A DNA stretch of 64,000 bases, from positions 29,363,762-29,427,761 of the forward strand of contig JAQNBH010000002.1 in the NCBI GenBank assembly GCA_028752905.1. Direction: 5' to 3'. Numbering within the stretch: position 1 is the stretch's first letter; each line of letters opens with the position of its first letter. Position numbers and translations under genes: made by a program. Positions 1-11,224 of this stretch are shown one piece after another. This DNA comes from Cladorhizidae sp. MBARI D1340-BT2. Lineage: Eukaryota; Porifera; Demospongiae; Poecilosclerida; Cladorhizidae. The notes beneath the pieces were generated by a model. The model saw nothing but the letters and a program-made list of their open reading frames with translations, was not told the DNA's origin and made no database searches.

Positions 1-1585
1 GTGCCCCTCTCTGACACACGTGCCCTCTCTCTGACACATGTGCCCCCTCTCTGACACATGTGCCCCCTCTCTCTGACACATGTGCCCCACTCTGACACAT
101 GTGCCCCCTCTCTGACACATGTGCCCCCTCTCTGACACATGTGCCCCCTCTCTGACACATGTGCCCCCTCTCTGACACATGTGCCCCCTCTCTGACACTT
201 GTGCCCCCTCTCTGTCACGTGCCACCTCTGACACATGTGCCCTCTCTCTGACACATGTGCCCCCTCTCTGACACTTGTGCCACCTCTCTGACACATGTGC
301 CCTCTCTCTGACACATGTGCCCCCTATCTTACACATGTGTCCTCTCTCTGATACATGTGCCCTCTCTCTGACACATGTGCCCCCTCTCTGACAATTGTGC
401 CCCCTCTCTGACACACTTGCCCCTCCCTCTGACACATGTGCCCCCTCTCTGACAATTGTGCCCCCTCTATGACACATGTGCCCTCTTTCTGACACATGTG
501 CCCTCTCTCTGACACATGTGCCCCCTCTCTGACACATGTGTTCCCTCTCTGACACATGTGCCCCTCTCTGACACATGTGCACTCTCTCTGACACATGTGC
601 CCCCTCTCTGACACATGTTTCCTCTCTGACACATGTGCCCCCTCTCTGACACATGTGCCCCCTCTCTGACACGTGCCACCTCTCTGACACATGTGCCCTC
701 TCTCTGACACATGTGTACCCTCTCTAACACATGTGCCCCCTCTCTGACACATGTGCCCTCTCTCTGACATGAGCCCTTCTCTGACACATGTGTCCCCTCT
801 CTGACACATGTGCCTCCTCTCTCACACATGTGCCCCTCTCTGGCACTTGTGCCCCCTCTCTGACACATGTGTCCTCTCTGACACATGTGCCCCCTCTCTG
901 ACACGTGCCACCTCTCTGACACATGTGCCCTCTCTCTGACACATGTGTCCCCTCTCTAACACATGTGCCCTCTCTCTGACATGAGCCCTTCTCTGACATG
1001 AGCCCCTCTCTGGCACTTGTGCCCCCTCTCTGACACATGTGTCCTCTCTGACACATGTGCCCCCTCTCTGACACATGTGCCCCCTCTCTGACACATGTGT
1101 CCTCTCTGACACATGTGCCCCCTCTACGACACATGTGCCTCCTCTCTCACACATGTGCCCCTCTCTGGCACTTGTGCCCCCTCTCTGGCACTTGTTCCCC
1201 CTCTCTGACACATGTGTCCTCTCTGACACATGTGCCCCCTCTCTGACACATGTGCCCTCTCTCTGACACATGTGCCCCCACTCTGACACATGTGCCCTCT
1301 CTCTGACACATGTGCCCCCTCTCTGACACATGTGCCCTCTCTCTGACACATGTGCCCCCTCTCTGCACACGTGCCCCTCTCTGACACATTTGCCCCTCTC
1401 TGACACATGTGCCCTCTCTCTGACAATTGTGCCCCTCTCTAAACACGTGCCCCCCTCTATGACACATGTGCCCCCTCTCTGACAATTGTGCCCCTCTCTG
1501 ACACATGTGCCCTCTCTCTGACACATGTGCCCCCTCTCTGACACATGTGCCCCCTCTCTAACACATGTGCCCTCTCTCTCCGACA
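1..1585. repeat. 20-bp minisatellite (CTCTGACACATGTGCCCC-type)
   Basis: A tandem array of a 19-20 bp unit close to CCCTCTCTGACACATGTG runs from the window edge to about 1585, roughly 80 copies with small length and base variants (ACACATGTG, ACACGTG, ACAATTGTG, GGCACTTGTG). The palindromic core CACATGTG recurs in most units. Because the unit is not a multiple of three and contains few stops, several frames on both strands stay open; these are repeat artefacts and are not annotated as genes. The array continues beyond position 1. Confidence 0.97.
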
Positions 1586-1592
1586 TGTACAG

Positions 1593-1768
1593 TAATATTA
1601 CAATTACCTTCTCGATAATCAACTGCAAATTATATTCTCTCAACTGTTGCACTAGATGCTCCAGCCTTCATCAGGAAATATTCCTGATGAAGGCTAGAGC
1701 ATCTAGTCGAAACGTCGAGAGAATATAACTTGAGGTTGATTATTGAGGAGGTTATTGTAATGTTATTA
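1593..1768. mobile_element. Foldback MITE, family A, copy 1
   Basis: This segment reads as an imperfect inverted repeat: CAATTACCTTCTCGATAATCAA at the left returns inverted at the right as TTGATTATTGAGGAGGTTATTG, and the centre (1650-1715) is a hairpin of GATGCTCCAGCCTTCATCAGG against CCTGATGAAGGCTAGAGCATC. No coding capacity. The same hairpin is at 39680-39860, in part at 38545-38640 and at 49245-49315, so this is a dispersed non-autonomous element and not a unique terminator. It abuts the end of the 20-bp minisatellite. Confidence 0.75.
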
Positions 1769-1890
1769 TGTCAGCTGAGAGTTCATTGAGAATGTACTGG
1801 ACTACAGTGTATATTCTCTTATCTCTGTTCAGGTGTATATTTAAGGTGTGCAATTTTTTGTCAGGGAGCAGGAGGCATTTGCCTCTTCTC

Positions 1891-1923
<33 letters not shown>

Positions 1924-2493
1924 TATGGGATGAACTTGAAATAATGTAATTGGCAGGGGGAGCTAGCCCTCAGTGCATTGGATGGAAGACTTGATACTGC
2001 CACGCATGGTCTATCTACATGTATCTATATATATATATATACGTTCACCAGTAAAAAATGGTAGGAATCTCTTGCCTTAAATAAACTGGGAATTGTTGTC
2101 ATAGTGAAGAGAATGCGAGGAGAGAATGCCCAGCAGCAGATATTAGACTGGCCTGCTTGGCTGCCAAGTGAGAATGGACTGCATATGGTTGCTGATGCCT
2201 TGCCAGTTACAAGCAACCAGCACCAGCACCAACCTGACCATAATAATCCTGCAGGCCCTGCAAAACACCTCCCCCACAGGCCAGCATACCTCCACCAACA
2301 CTGCACAGGAAAGGATGATGGACATAGTTATCTATGTGCTAAAATTTTCACTTTTTCCCCCACTTGCCACTCGTGCCAAGCATTCATTACCAGCAGATAC
2401 ATTTCCACGTGCCCCACCCCTCCCCTTTGACATGTACAGATAATGTACATAAAGATGTACTTGTGCTGGGCAAAACTAATGGTCGGTTCTGCT
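1769..2493. other. Non-coding stretch with a 30-base poly-G tract
   Basis: No supportable gene. An uninterrupted run of 30 G occupies 1893-1922. A short TATA dinucleotide run is at about 2027-2042. The stretch 2100-2330 on the plus strand reads open with a Q/H/P-rich composition and could be part of an exon, but has no convincing splice donor. Confidence 0.6.
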
Positions 2494-3052
2494 TCTTCAT
2501 TCTCTCTCTCTTCTCTCTCTTTCCTCTCTCCACCCTTGTCTTCCTCCTCTCTCTGCTCTCTATCTCCTCTCTCTATCTCCTCTCTCTCCTTTCTCTTCTC
2601 TCTCTCCTGTCCTCTCTCTCCTCTCTCTCCTCTCTCTCCTCTCTCTCCTCTCTCTCCTCTCTCCCCTCTCTCTCTCCTCTCTCTCCTCTCTCTCCTCTGT
2701 CTTCTCTCTCTCCTCTCTCCCCTCTCTCTCTCCTCTCTCTCCTCTCTCTCCTCTCTCTCCTCTCTCTCCTCTCTCTCCTCTGTCTTCTCTCTCTCCTCTC
2801 TCCCCTCTCTCTCTCCTCTCTCTCCTCTCTCTCCTCTCTCTCCTCTCTCTCCTCTCTCCCCTCTCTCTCTCCTCTCTCTCTCCTCTCTCTCCTCTCTCTC
2901 CTCTGTCTTCTCTCTCTCCTCTCTCTCCTCTCTCTCCTCTCTCTCTCCTCTCTCTCCTCTCTCTCCTCTCTCTCCTCTCTCTCCTCTCTGCCTCCTCTCT
3001 CTCTCTCTTTCCTCTCTGCCTCCTCACTTGCCCTTTCTTTCACTCTCTCCTC
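2494..3052. repeat. CT-rich simple repeat (CTCTCTCCT)n
   Basis: About 560 bp of almost pure pyrimidine on the plus strand, built from CTCTCTCCT units with larger blocks repeated (for example CTGTCTTCTCTCTCTCC recurs). The long Ser/Leu and Arg/Glu reading frames on the two strands are composition artefacts. Such polypurine/polypyrimidine DNA can adopt triplex structure. Confidence 0.95.
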
Positions 3053-3199
3053 TCGAAATATGCTTAACCTCTTCAATATCCTTGCACAGATACTGTGCAT
3101 TGGAGATACAAATAAAAGATAGGTTGTGTGTACATTGTTCACGCATGGCAACACAGATGAGAAGCTGGAAGGCTCAAATATACATACATATATACAGTA

Positions 3200-3220
3200 C
3201 ATTACACTAACAGTGTAATG
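3200..3220. repeat. Short perfect hairpin inside the element end
   Basis: CATTACACT and AGTGTAATG form a perfect 9-bp stem with a 3-nt loop, directly before the inner GGGCCAGGTCA repeat. It is part of the left end of the decayed element; function unknown. Confidence 0.6.
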
Positions 3221-4173
3221 GGCCAGGTCAGCGTTACTTTCGTTACGACTTTTCAGCTTGTCAAACCTGTCACTCTGGCATGCATCAACTTATCAACCCA
3301 AACTAAGTTTGTTTATCAAAGACATAGTTAGTTCTTGTTGCACGCCAGGTTTGATTCAAAAATTCCAAACGGTCTAGCAGCTAGACATTAATGAGTGCCT
3401 GTTACTTTCGTTACGAATTTTGGACATGAAAAATTGTCTTCAAAGTTTGTTTGTGAATCCTAGAAAAAAGGCTCCTTCAATTTTTTTGATTTTCAATTAT
3501 GTCTTACAGAATGTAGTTGCCTATCAATTCCCCTGGTTTAGTTGTTACATGTTCAACCATAATGGGTGGACAGCACCCATTATACTAAAAAGTGACTGTT
3601 ACTTTCGTTACGTTACTTTCGTTACGTTCCTTTTGATGCAAGTATTGATGGGAATGTGTTGCACTTTATACATAATCATTGGATTCAAACACCAAATTAC
3701 TTGTTTATATTTACATAAAGATAATGTACAAAACATCACTGTGTGTGGGGGGGAGAGGGGGTGCAGCAAGATGGACTGCAAGGTTGCATGAATGAGGGGG
3801 TGAGACAAAGGTTGTAAGGTGCATGAGGTGGCAGAGGGTGGAGGTGAGGAGGGGGTGGAATAATATTGATCTGAAAGTTTGGTCACAAATTTAGTTAGTT
3901 ATGTTCCACTCCTCAAAACATTTAACTATCTCCTTTTCATCACTGTCACTGAGAGTAACAAACCGGCTATAGTTGCTGATAGGAGCTGGTGGGCTAAGTC
4001 TGCAGAGAATGTCCTCTCTGGGTACTGGAAGTCGGTCATGTTTGGTAGGCCAGTTCCACCTATTCAGCCCGCAACTCTTCATAAATGTGATGACAACGTG
4101 AGTAGGGGAGCTTTGTACCCACCTCGCCAATCCATGCCTTCCTATCGTACACTGCTGCTTTGAACTCTCCAGC

Positions 4174-5460
4174 TTAGAATTCAGATACTATAAAATTTTC
4201 ACCAACATCCAACTCCATCTCCATGTCTTGCTTCTTCTGTTGCTGGATTGGGACAGAAAACTCCCATGTCAGCTGAGGGTATACGACCATCCCGTCAATA
4301 TTGCGCAGGCAATGATAGCCACGTATTCCAGCTACTGCTGAAGATGCATCCCAGAAAGCTTGCATGAAGCCCATGTCATAATTTGACTTGTTGATATCTG
4401 CTTCATTCATCACTGTAACCTCCACCGTCATCATATTAAATGCAGCTACAGCGAATGATGAAGCATCCCTAACAAGCACCTGCCATGCCTTCACCCTGTT
4501 GTGGACATGCCGCTTTACACTGCCACCAATCCCGTCAACTGGGCCTTTGCCATGCGAAGTTGCAAAGAAGTTCCAGGTGATGCTGAGGCCATGTGCCTCC
4601 TCAAGCTTCTGCAAGGCATTTACAATAAATCGGCTCTTGAACTGAGCTGATGTCCTGTCGGACCAGATTGACAATTTAGTTATATCATCTGGTAGTCTGG
4701 CTAAGGAGATTGTTCATATATGGGAGGATGGACCACTTCGAGTGATCAGTAGAATCTGAACAGATGACACCAATGTGGTGTTCTCCCCCGTACCACAATG
4801 AGTGGTGAACAGAGAAACAGGGCTGTGGCCCCAATGTGCTGACTGTATCTCGATTATTCGATGCACTCAAAATTCTCCGAAAAGTCAACTTAAAGTAGTC
4901 ATGAAATTTGTTGAAGTCAGGAGAAGTTGATTCTGCATCTGCACGCTCTATGTTGTAGCTCTCGGCTTGAGCTCGCTTTACAAGGCTGTGGATCAGGAAC
5001 TGGGAAGAAGTTTGAGAATGTGCTGTTTGAGGTCCTCTGTTATCCCCTCATGTTGGACTTTGTGCAACCTTTCATTGCCGTCTTTTCCATGACAACCAGG
5101 TCACTGCTTTCTCAACCATCACCACTAAATCATGTTGCTCCAGGAAGAGCTGGCCGTTCTCCACTCCTCGCATTTGCCAAGCCAACACTCTGTCTTAGGG
5201 TTCTTGCACACCCAGCTGTCTGGGGTTTTAGAACTATACTTCTCCAATGCTGGCTCCAACTTGTGGAGTGCATCAAGTGCAAGTATGTCCTCGTGGTACT
5301 GGCAAACACAGCCATTCTGTAGAGTCAGACTTGAATATAGGACATGAGGTGGGCGTAGACTTTCGAACTTTGTAAGTCAAATCTGAACACCGGGGTACTG
5401 TGCAAAAAGAGGCCACGAGTCTCTTTCAGCGTACACACCAAATGGCGTGATTGTTTCTTT
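4174..5460 (-). pseudogene. Decayed transposase-like gene (HGKG..DGIGG..KR family)
   Basis: Reading the minus strand through several frames gives a consistent chain: LRPPHVL and a cysteine motif CVCQYHED at about 5295-5370, then WVCKNPKTECWLGKCEEW (5180-5240), then a segment with SVHHSLWYGG and VICSDSTDHSKW (4685-4888), then SIWSDRTSAQFKSRF and ATSHGKGPVDGIGGSVKRH (4500-4674). These motifs in this order match, as I remember it, a metazoan transposon-borne protein family with an RNase H-like core (SDG..SQYKN, then HGK..CDG.GGT.KR). At least three frameshifts separate the pieces; one lies between 4674 and 4700. Not functional. The family name is not certain; the conserved motifs and the flanking repeats support a transposase. 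Confidence 0.6.
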
Positions 5461-6307
5461 TCGCCACCATGAGTAGTTGCTCGAGTGTCTTTGCGACCTG
5501 TTTGCAACGTTAATGGCCTGATCTCCTTTAACAGTTGTGCCAGATCCCCATCTTCATATGTACATATGTCTAATTTTACGTTACTTTCGTTACAAGCTTA
5601 CATTCCACTACTTTTAAGTTATTTTCGTTACGTTACTTTCGTTACAAACCTTTGAACTGAAATAAACAAAAATGTGTTCCTGTTATCTTTACCAAATTTT
5701 TGGTGTAGATGAAGGGACATTGTTGGGAAGATTATATCTAACTTTTATGAAGTTAGGTTTAGAAATCCATGAGCAAAGGGAACTTCTTGAAGTTGAGCAT
5801 TACTTTCGTTACATCAAAACATCGGGTTTGAAATCAACGTGCAATACTCGGGTAGATAGCTTTGAGCCAAAAATTGTTCTAGATATTGGTAGACCTTTAA
5901 AATCCCCACACAAAAAGTAACACATAAGTGTAATATCTTTATGGTGTCATATATTACAGCATAGAAAACTTTCAATTTTTTTCCTCAAAATTACAGCTAA
6001 ATTTTAACTCAACTTTCAAACACTGCTGTACTGTGTGTATGTTAGATATCAACATAAAACCAACTTTATTAAAGGTCCCAAGGAGTGTATTTTTAGGTTC
6101 ATAAAGATTTTGGGCCGTACGACAAAAAAATTTTTTAGCTTTCCATGTCATGATTTTGTGACCTGGCCCTAAAGTATATATATATATCTCTGAGCTTCCC
6201 AGCTTCTGTCCTGTTTTATTTAGTGTCACCCAACTATGTATGTGTACGTGAATATATGGATGTGTTTGTCATGATGCCCCTCCCTCTCCCCTCTTGCTTC
6301 CTGTCAG

Positions 6308-6371
6308 AGTTCAACGAAGCTCGAGGATATGATATTGAGAGAGATAACTATCTACAGCACTTGCGAGATGG
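6308..6371 (+). CDS. Candidate internal exon of a host gene
   Basis: A 64-nt stretch bounded by a strong pyrimidine-rich acceptor (CTCTTGCTTCCTGTCAG, ending 6307) and a donor GTATGTG at 6372. Read with two bases of a split codon first, it is open and encodes FNEARGYDIERDNYLQHLRD, then leaves GG at the end. The last exon at 19312 begins with one base, A, before its first whole codon, so joining the two gives a Gly codon and an open frame. If right, the intron is 12.9 kb and holds several mobile elements. I do not recognise the protein. The phase match has a one-in-three chance of being accidental. Confidence 0.45.
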
Positions 6372-6552
6372 GTATGTGTATACGCACACACACACACCAT
6401 GTGCATGCACACATGTGGCCATCACATTTGTTCCCCTCTAGCAACCCCCACCCCTAACCCTTCATGTGTTGAGAGGACGTGAGTGCCCTCTTTGAGTGAC
6501 CTTTGTCTTTTACTTACTAGTTCACTTACCCACTTCCATTCTAGAAAATGTT

Positions 6553-6818
6553 CTTATTATTATTGTTCTTGTTCTTGTTCTTGTTCTTGGTATTATAATT
6601 ATATTATTATTACTAATGTTGTTGTTGTTGTTATTATTATTACTACTATTACTATTACTACTACTATCATTATTATTATTATTACTACTACTATTACTAT
6701 TATTATTATTATTATTATTATTACTACTATTATAACTACAATTATATTATTATTATTATTATTATTATTGTTATTGTTATTGTTATTGTTATTATTATTA
6801 TTACTTTTACTATTACTA

Positions 6819-6852
<34 letters not shown>

Positions 6853-6870
6853 ACTATTATTATTATAACA
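6553..6870. repeat. Trinucleotide repeat (TTA/TTG/CTA)n
   Basis: Compound TTA, TTG, TTC and CTA microsatellite of about 320 bp. Long Leu/Ile/Tyr frames across it are artefacts. Confidence 0.95.
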
Positions 6871-6889
6871 GTGAACCTGGCTAATCTGA

Positions 6890-7325
6890 ATGGGCTGGTA
6901 CCTAGGAATGTTCTGATTGGTGAATTTGTTCTGCTTACTCAAACTGTATAATTTGTAGTGTCTGTAGTTGTAATAATGTATACAGCACTACACGGGTGTG
7001 CATGTAACTACTACAGTGTATTATAAACAGAGAAATATTCAGTTCGCTTCTTCTGAGTAATGGGAGTGAGTCAGTTCTTTGTCAGTATGTATAGTACTGT
7101 AGGCTAGGTTTTAAACAGTGTACACTGTATTGTAAATTTAAGCCCATACTTGTACACACCACAAAACTTGCCACCACACCATCTGTTTGGGTTGGCACTT
7201 TGTGTACAAAACTATTCACTTGGAACTGACTGCAACTGGCAAGCCTAGTAGGTATATTAATTGCTCTTCTCCATTGATTAGTTAGGGCCCTGTTGCACAT
7301 TATTATTATGCCCTGATTAGCCCTG
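6890..7325. other. Unique-looking non-coding sequence
   Basis: No gene, splice pair or repeat that I can support. CCCTGATTAGCCCTGTTGCACATTATTATTAT near 7310-7340 partly duplicates CCCTGTTGCACATTATTATTATG at 7288-7310, so the flank of the next microsatellite has itself duplicated. Confidence 0.5.
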
Positions 7326-7332
7326 TTGCACA

Positions 7333-7732
7333 TTATTATTATTATTATTATTTTGTTGTTGTTGTTGGTGGTGGTGTTGTTGTTGTTGTTGGTGGTGGTG
7401 GTTGTGGTTGTTGTTGTTGGTGGTGGTGGTGTTGTTGGTGTTGTTGTGATTGTTGTGGTGGTTGTTGTTTATATTGGTTGTTGGTATTGTTGTTGTTGTT
7501 ATTATATTATTATTATTATTGTTATATTATTAATAATATTAATATTATTATTGTTGTTGTTGTTGTTATTATATTATTATTATTGTTGTTATTATTATAT
7601 TATTATTATATTATTATTATATTGTTTATATTGTTGCTGGTATTGTTATTAATTGTTGTTGTTATTATTATATTATTATTATTTTATTATTATATTATTA
7701 TTATATTATTATTGTTGTTGTTGTTATTATTA

Positions 7733-7805
<73 letters not shown>
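7333..7805. repeat. Compound trinucleotide repeat (ATT/TTG/GGT)n
   Basis: About 470 bp of ATT, TTG and GGT triplets ending in a pure ATT block at 7735-7805. Confidence 0.95.
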
Positions 7806-7806
<1 letters not shown>

Positions 7807-7976
7807 CACACTCCTCTCTCCCCTTCCACCTGGAATATTTTTTGGTTTTGTCGTGCTAAATTATTTTTGGCGCTGTGAAATTCTTAGACTAGAAATCCCC
7901 TCAACAAAGTTTCCGTTGACCACAACAACTCCCTCAATAATGAAACAAAATTTACTCGCTCGAGGGCTCGGCTAAA

Positions 7977-8603
7977 TGCTCCAGCCTCCACCATTATGAT
8001 GAAGACTAGAGCATCTAGCCTCCACCATTAAGATGAAGAGACTAGAGCATCTAGCCTCCACCATTAAGATGAAGACTAGAGCATCTAGCCTCCACCATTA
8101 AGATGAAGACTAGAGCATCTAGCCTCCACCATTAAGATGAAGACTAGAGCATCTAGCCTCCATCATTAAGATTAAGACTAGAGCATCTAGCCTCCATCAT
8201 TAAGATGACGACTAGAGCATCTAGCCTCCATCATTAAGATGAAGACTAGAGCATCTAGCCTCCATCATTAAGATGAAGACTAGAGCATCTAGCCTCCACC
8301 ATTAAGATGAAGACTAGAGCATCTAGCCTCCACCATTAAGATGAAGACTAGAGCATCTAGCCTCCACCATTAAGATGAAGACTAGAGCATCTAGCCTCCA
8401 TCATTGAGATGAAGACTAGAGCATCTAGCCTCCATCATTAAGATTAAGACTAGAGCATCTAGCCTCCTTCATTAAGATGACGACTAGAGCATCTAGCCTC
8501 GACTAGAGCATCTAGCCACCTTCATTAAGATGACGACTAGAGCATCTAGCCTCGACTAGAGCATCTAGCCTCCTTCATTAAGATGACGACTAGAGCATCT
8601 AGG
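7977..8603. repeat. 34-bp minisatellite derived from foldback family A
   Basis: About 18 head-to-tail copies of a 34-bp unit beginning GACTAGAGCATCTAGCCTCC and continuing with a CATTAAGATGAA-type tail. Variants are CCACC/CCATC, AAGATTAAG and a shortened 16-bp unit (CTCGACTAGAGCATCTAG) near 8500 and 8555. The unit contains GATGAAGACTAGAGCATCTAG, which differs by one base from the hairpin arm of foldback family A (GATGAAGGCTAGAGCATCTAG at about 1687-1707 and 39780), so the array very probably arose by amplification of one arm of such an element. Not a CRISPR array: there are no variable spacers. Confidence 0.9.
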
Positions 8604-9512
8604 CAAAACCTCAATCGATGAAATGTGGGTTGATTTGAGAAAGTCCTTGAGAAAGTCCTTGTAACATTTTTCTAGAGTTCTACTGTCCGAAGCTTAACAC
8701 TTACGCGGCGTCAATTGAAAACGTCACAATAATCGTACGTGCGTTATACTCAAACCGGAAGCAATCGTCTGGGTGCGGCATTGTTTTTTTAAACCTTGTG
8801 CGATCGCATGGAGAAGAAACGGTCTGTTGTTAGTTGCTCCTACGGCATATTTACTACTCCAAAATTGACCAAACAACAGAGACAGGTCCAGGGAACATTG
8901 GTTAATCACAGCAAACTGTAAGTATTCGATAGCTAGTTTTAAAAAACCCATCGTATTGACGCTATTGTTATACCTTTGTTTAGAAACTAGTCATGGTAGC
9001 TTCTACGCTATTTTTGTATGTTAGTCGGCTGCTTAGACTATGCAAAGTATGCTAGATTTGTCTGTATGCTGTGTGGTAGATATAGGATTGGCAATTTAGG
9101 TTGGTGGGAGCTATTTTTGTTACATTGTGTACTAAAACTTACCTGGATATATAGATATCTAGCTAGAACAAGATTGTCAGCAGCAAAAATCCATTTGAAT
9201 ACCTTGCTAGATCAAGTACAATGTTTTATAAGAAGATAATTGAATAACAATAAAGTCATTGAATAACAATATAGTCATGAGTTCACTGTGTTGCTCTTGG
9301 TTTCTTCAGGATCTTGGCTGTGTTGTACTCTTTGAAGCACTCTTCTGGATGTAGAGGTGGGTGGTCAGACAGTAGTACACTGAGCCTGAGCGAACCGTAA
9401 GTGGCCTGTTTACGATCAGAATTTGTGTATTAATATTTGTTTCACGCACTACTAGGTCAAAAACTCTCGTCTGCAAAGAACAGGTGAAGAAATATCCTTG
9501 GGCTCAACATCA

Positions 9513-9835
9513 TCATCTGGCAAATTTGAACCAGGAGTTTCTACGCTCGGTGGGGCTCATAATGTTGTCAACTTCTTTGCACCTGACAAGCCCACTTGAA
9601 GAATTTCCACTCGTATGGCCAGTTTCCACATCCATTTCCCCATCAGTCTCATCTACACTACTGCTGCCATTAGCATCTTCCATTTCTTCAGGGGCCGGCC
9701 ATTCTTCCACATCATATAGTTCATCTTCTTCCAATATCATCTAGTTCATTTCTTCCACACCATCCAGTTCACTGTCACTTTCAAAGTCATTCTCAATATC
9801 AGAAAGAGCCTCCAATACTGCCTGCAGATCCATAT
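9513..9835 (-). pseudogene. Acidic N-terminal piece of a piggyBac-like transposase
   Basis: On the minus strand an ATG at 9835 opens a frame beginning MDLQAVLEALSDIENDFESD, very rich in Glu and Asp, interrupted by one in-frame TAG at about 9743 and ending in TGA at 9513. Acidic, Ser-rich leaders of about 100 residues before the DDE core are typical of piggyBac transposases. No catalytic core follows. The complementary strand of the same DNA can be read as the last exon of a plus-strand three-exon gene (see rejected list), so the coding strand is not settled. Confidence 0.35.
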
Positions 9836-9839
9836 TTGT

Positions 9840-10475
9840 GTTTGTTTGGGATAAAAATACACACCATGTTTCTTATTTGCATCTGGCAATGAACCACGAA
9901 ATAAAACGCCTGTTTTTTTTAATTTTTATGTTATTCATGGAGATGGTGATGCATTCCCAAGTTTGATTATAAACTCATCAACCTTACCTAGTAAGTACAG
10001 ACTATAAAACAGACAATCCACGGAGCTCTGCAACAAGAAATATCATGTCACAGATGCTGTGACACTCGCACTGCCAGCGGTAAATTGCTTGTCACGGATG
10101 CTGTGACACACGCATACGTGGGGTGGATTGCTGTGTCACAAACGCAGTGTAAGAGTTAGGACTGTCTTGTGCATATTTGCTGTCCATCAGTAGCCCATTC
10201 ACCACCAATAGTACCATGTTTGGAAACCAACGTGTGATAACTTATGCACAATAATTTTTATATAAGCTTATTTCCTACTCTGTTTATTCACCGTAATTTG
10301 AAGCTTATTTCATGCTCTATTGATGCACCTATATTATTATATGAAACAGATTCAGATAATCATTTGTGGTAATTGGTGCCAAAGGGTAAGGGATTGTATG
10401 TTTTTTTTGTTTTTTTTAAGGACAGAGTATATACAAGTTAATGACACAATACCAAAATTTATTTTCTTGTGTACA
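9840..10475. other. Non-coding sequence with small local repeats
   Basis: No gene. Two near-repeats of TGTCAC(A/G)GATGCTGTGACAC, each with its own dyad, lie at about 10046-10068 and 10090-10112. The remainder is AT-rich without clear features. Confidence 0.5.
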
Positions 10476-10805
10476 TTGTCATACTGACAGTAATATGCTT
10501 CTGCTGTCTAAATACCTTAGCTGCATAGCCCTACTGTATGTTTGCATTGCATCAAACCACAATGTCGGCTGAATGGCAATAGATTCTGCATTATATGCAA
10601 AAAGAACTATAATTATATTGAAATTTAGGTAACAATATTCATATTTTGTGGTTATCGTGTGGTCAAAACTCCTGACCACAATGCTTATCAGCAGTAGAGC
10701 TATCCCATAATATGCGGTTGCTAGGGACTTCTGACTTCGTATAGACTATAGATGTTTAAAACTGCTCCCAGCAATCTGACGGTGAGAGGGTTAGGTACTC
10801 CATGA

Positions 10806-11115
10806 GCATGAGGTTAGTATACTGTGCATGAAGTTAGCATACTGTGCATGAGGTTAGTATACTGTGCATGAAGTTAGTATACTGTGCATGAAGTTAGTAT
10901 ACTGTGCATGAGGTAAGTATACTGTGCACGAGGTTAGTGTACTGTGCATGAGGTAAGTATACTGTGCATGAGGTAAGTATACTGTGCATGAGGTAAGTAT
11001 ACTGTGCATGAGGTTTGTATACTGTGCATGAGGTTAATATACTGTGCATGAGGTATGTATGCTGTGCATGAGGTTTGTATACTATGCATGAGGTTAGTAT
11101 ACTGTGCATGAGGTA
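10806..11115. repeat. 20-bp minisatellite, left half
   Basis: About 15 copies of ATACTGTGCATGAGGTTAGT with variants GGTAAGT, GGTTTGT and AAGTTAGT. The array stops at 11115 in the middle of a unit (GAGGTA) and resumes at 14224 (TAAGTAT): the Tc1/mariner-like element 11116-14223 splits it. Confidence 0.95.
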
Positions 11116-11224
11116 CAGTAGGCGCCATAAAAAAAGATCGTAGGGAGTTGCTCAAGGAGTTGCACGTGGCAGTCATCGTGATTTTTAGCAAGAAACAGAT
11201 TGAAGGCACCGACTGTGTCAGGAC

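Larger units (their letters stand above)
3161..6208 (-). mobile_element. Decayed DNA transposon with GTTACTTTCGTTAC repeats
   Basis: Candidate element of about 3 kb. The outer ends form an imperfect inverted repeat: GAAGCTGGAAGGCTCA at 3161-3176 against the inverse of TGAGCTTCCCAGCTTC at 6191-6206. Further in, GGGCCAGGTCA at 3220-3230 matches the inverse of TGACCTGGCCC near 6159-6169. Between the ends lies a degenerate transposase-like coding region on the minus strand (4174-5460) and eight direct copies of GTTACTTTCGTTAC: 3233, 3401, 3598, 3612, 5580, 5618 (one mismatch), 5632 and 5799 (one mismatch). The motif occurs only on the two flanks of the coding region, as expected for subterminal transposase sites. 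Superfamily not recognised with certainty. Confidence 0.6.
8698..10790 (-). mobile_element. Possible piggyBac element relic
   Basis: The right end reads GACGGTGAGAGGG followed by TTAG; its inverse, CCCTCTCACCGTC, matches the terminal sequence of the better-defined piggyBac-type ends at 34293 and 62414. Just inside, GGTTGCTAGGGAC (10711-10725) also occurs inside the right end of the 34293-35237 element. The left end is weaker: TTAA at 8694-8697 followed by CACTTACGCGGCG. An acidic N-terminus-like frame lies on the minus strand inside. The TTAA on the right has decayed to TTAG. Confidence 0.35.

Noticed and set aside
324..1652. Long reading frames on both strands across the 20-bp minisatellite
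   Set aside because: They arise because the repeat unit has almost no stop codons; frames overlap on all phases and encode only the repeat.
2104..2330. Q/H/P-rich open segment as a host exon
   Set aside because: An acceptor-like TCATAG precedes it, but no plausible donor closes it and no other exon joins it in phase that I could find.
2443..3210. Ser/Leu- and Arg/Glu-rich reading frames of up to 255 codons
   Set aside because: Pure consequence of the CT-rich simple repeat; no start context, no splice sites, no conserved motif.
5672..5920. 82-codon plus-strand frame in the decayed 3.2-6.2 kb element
   Set aside because: It includes one of the GTTACTTTCGTTAC repeats and has no family resemblance; the element's gene is on the other strand.
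6483..7975. Leu/Tyr/Ile-rich frames in trinucleotide repeats
   Set aside because: Translations of TTA/TTG/ATT microsatellites.
7977..8603. CRISPR-like array
   Set aside because: Units are contiguous with no variable spacers, and the setting is an animal genome; it is a minisatellite derived from a foldback element.
8808..9744. Three-exon plus-strand gene (8808-8917, 9310-9398, 9457-9744) with consistent phases
   Set aside because: Splice sites and phase do fit, but the last part is the complement of a strongly acidic piggyBac-like leader and is Ser-rich in the way antisense of Glu/Asp codons is. No family match. Kept as an alternative only.
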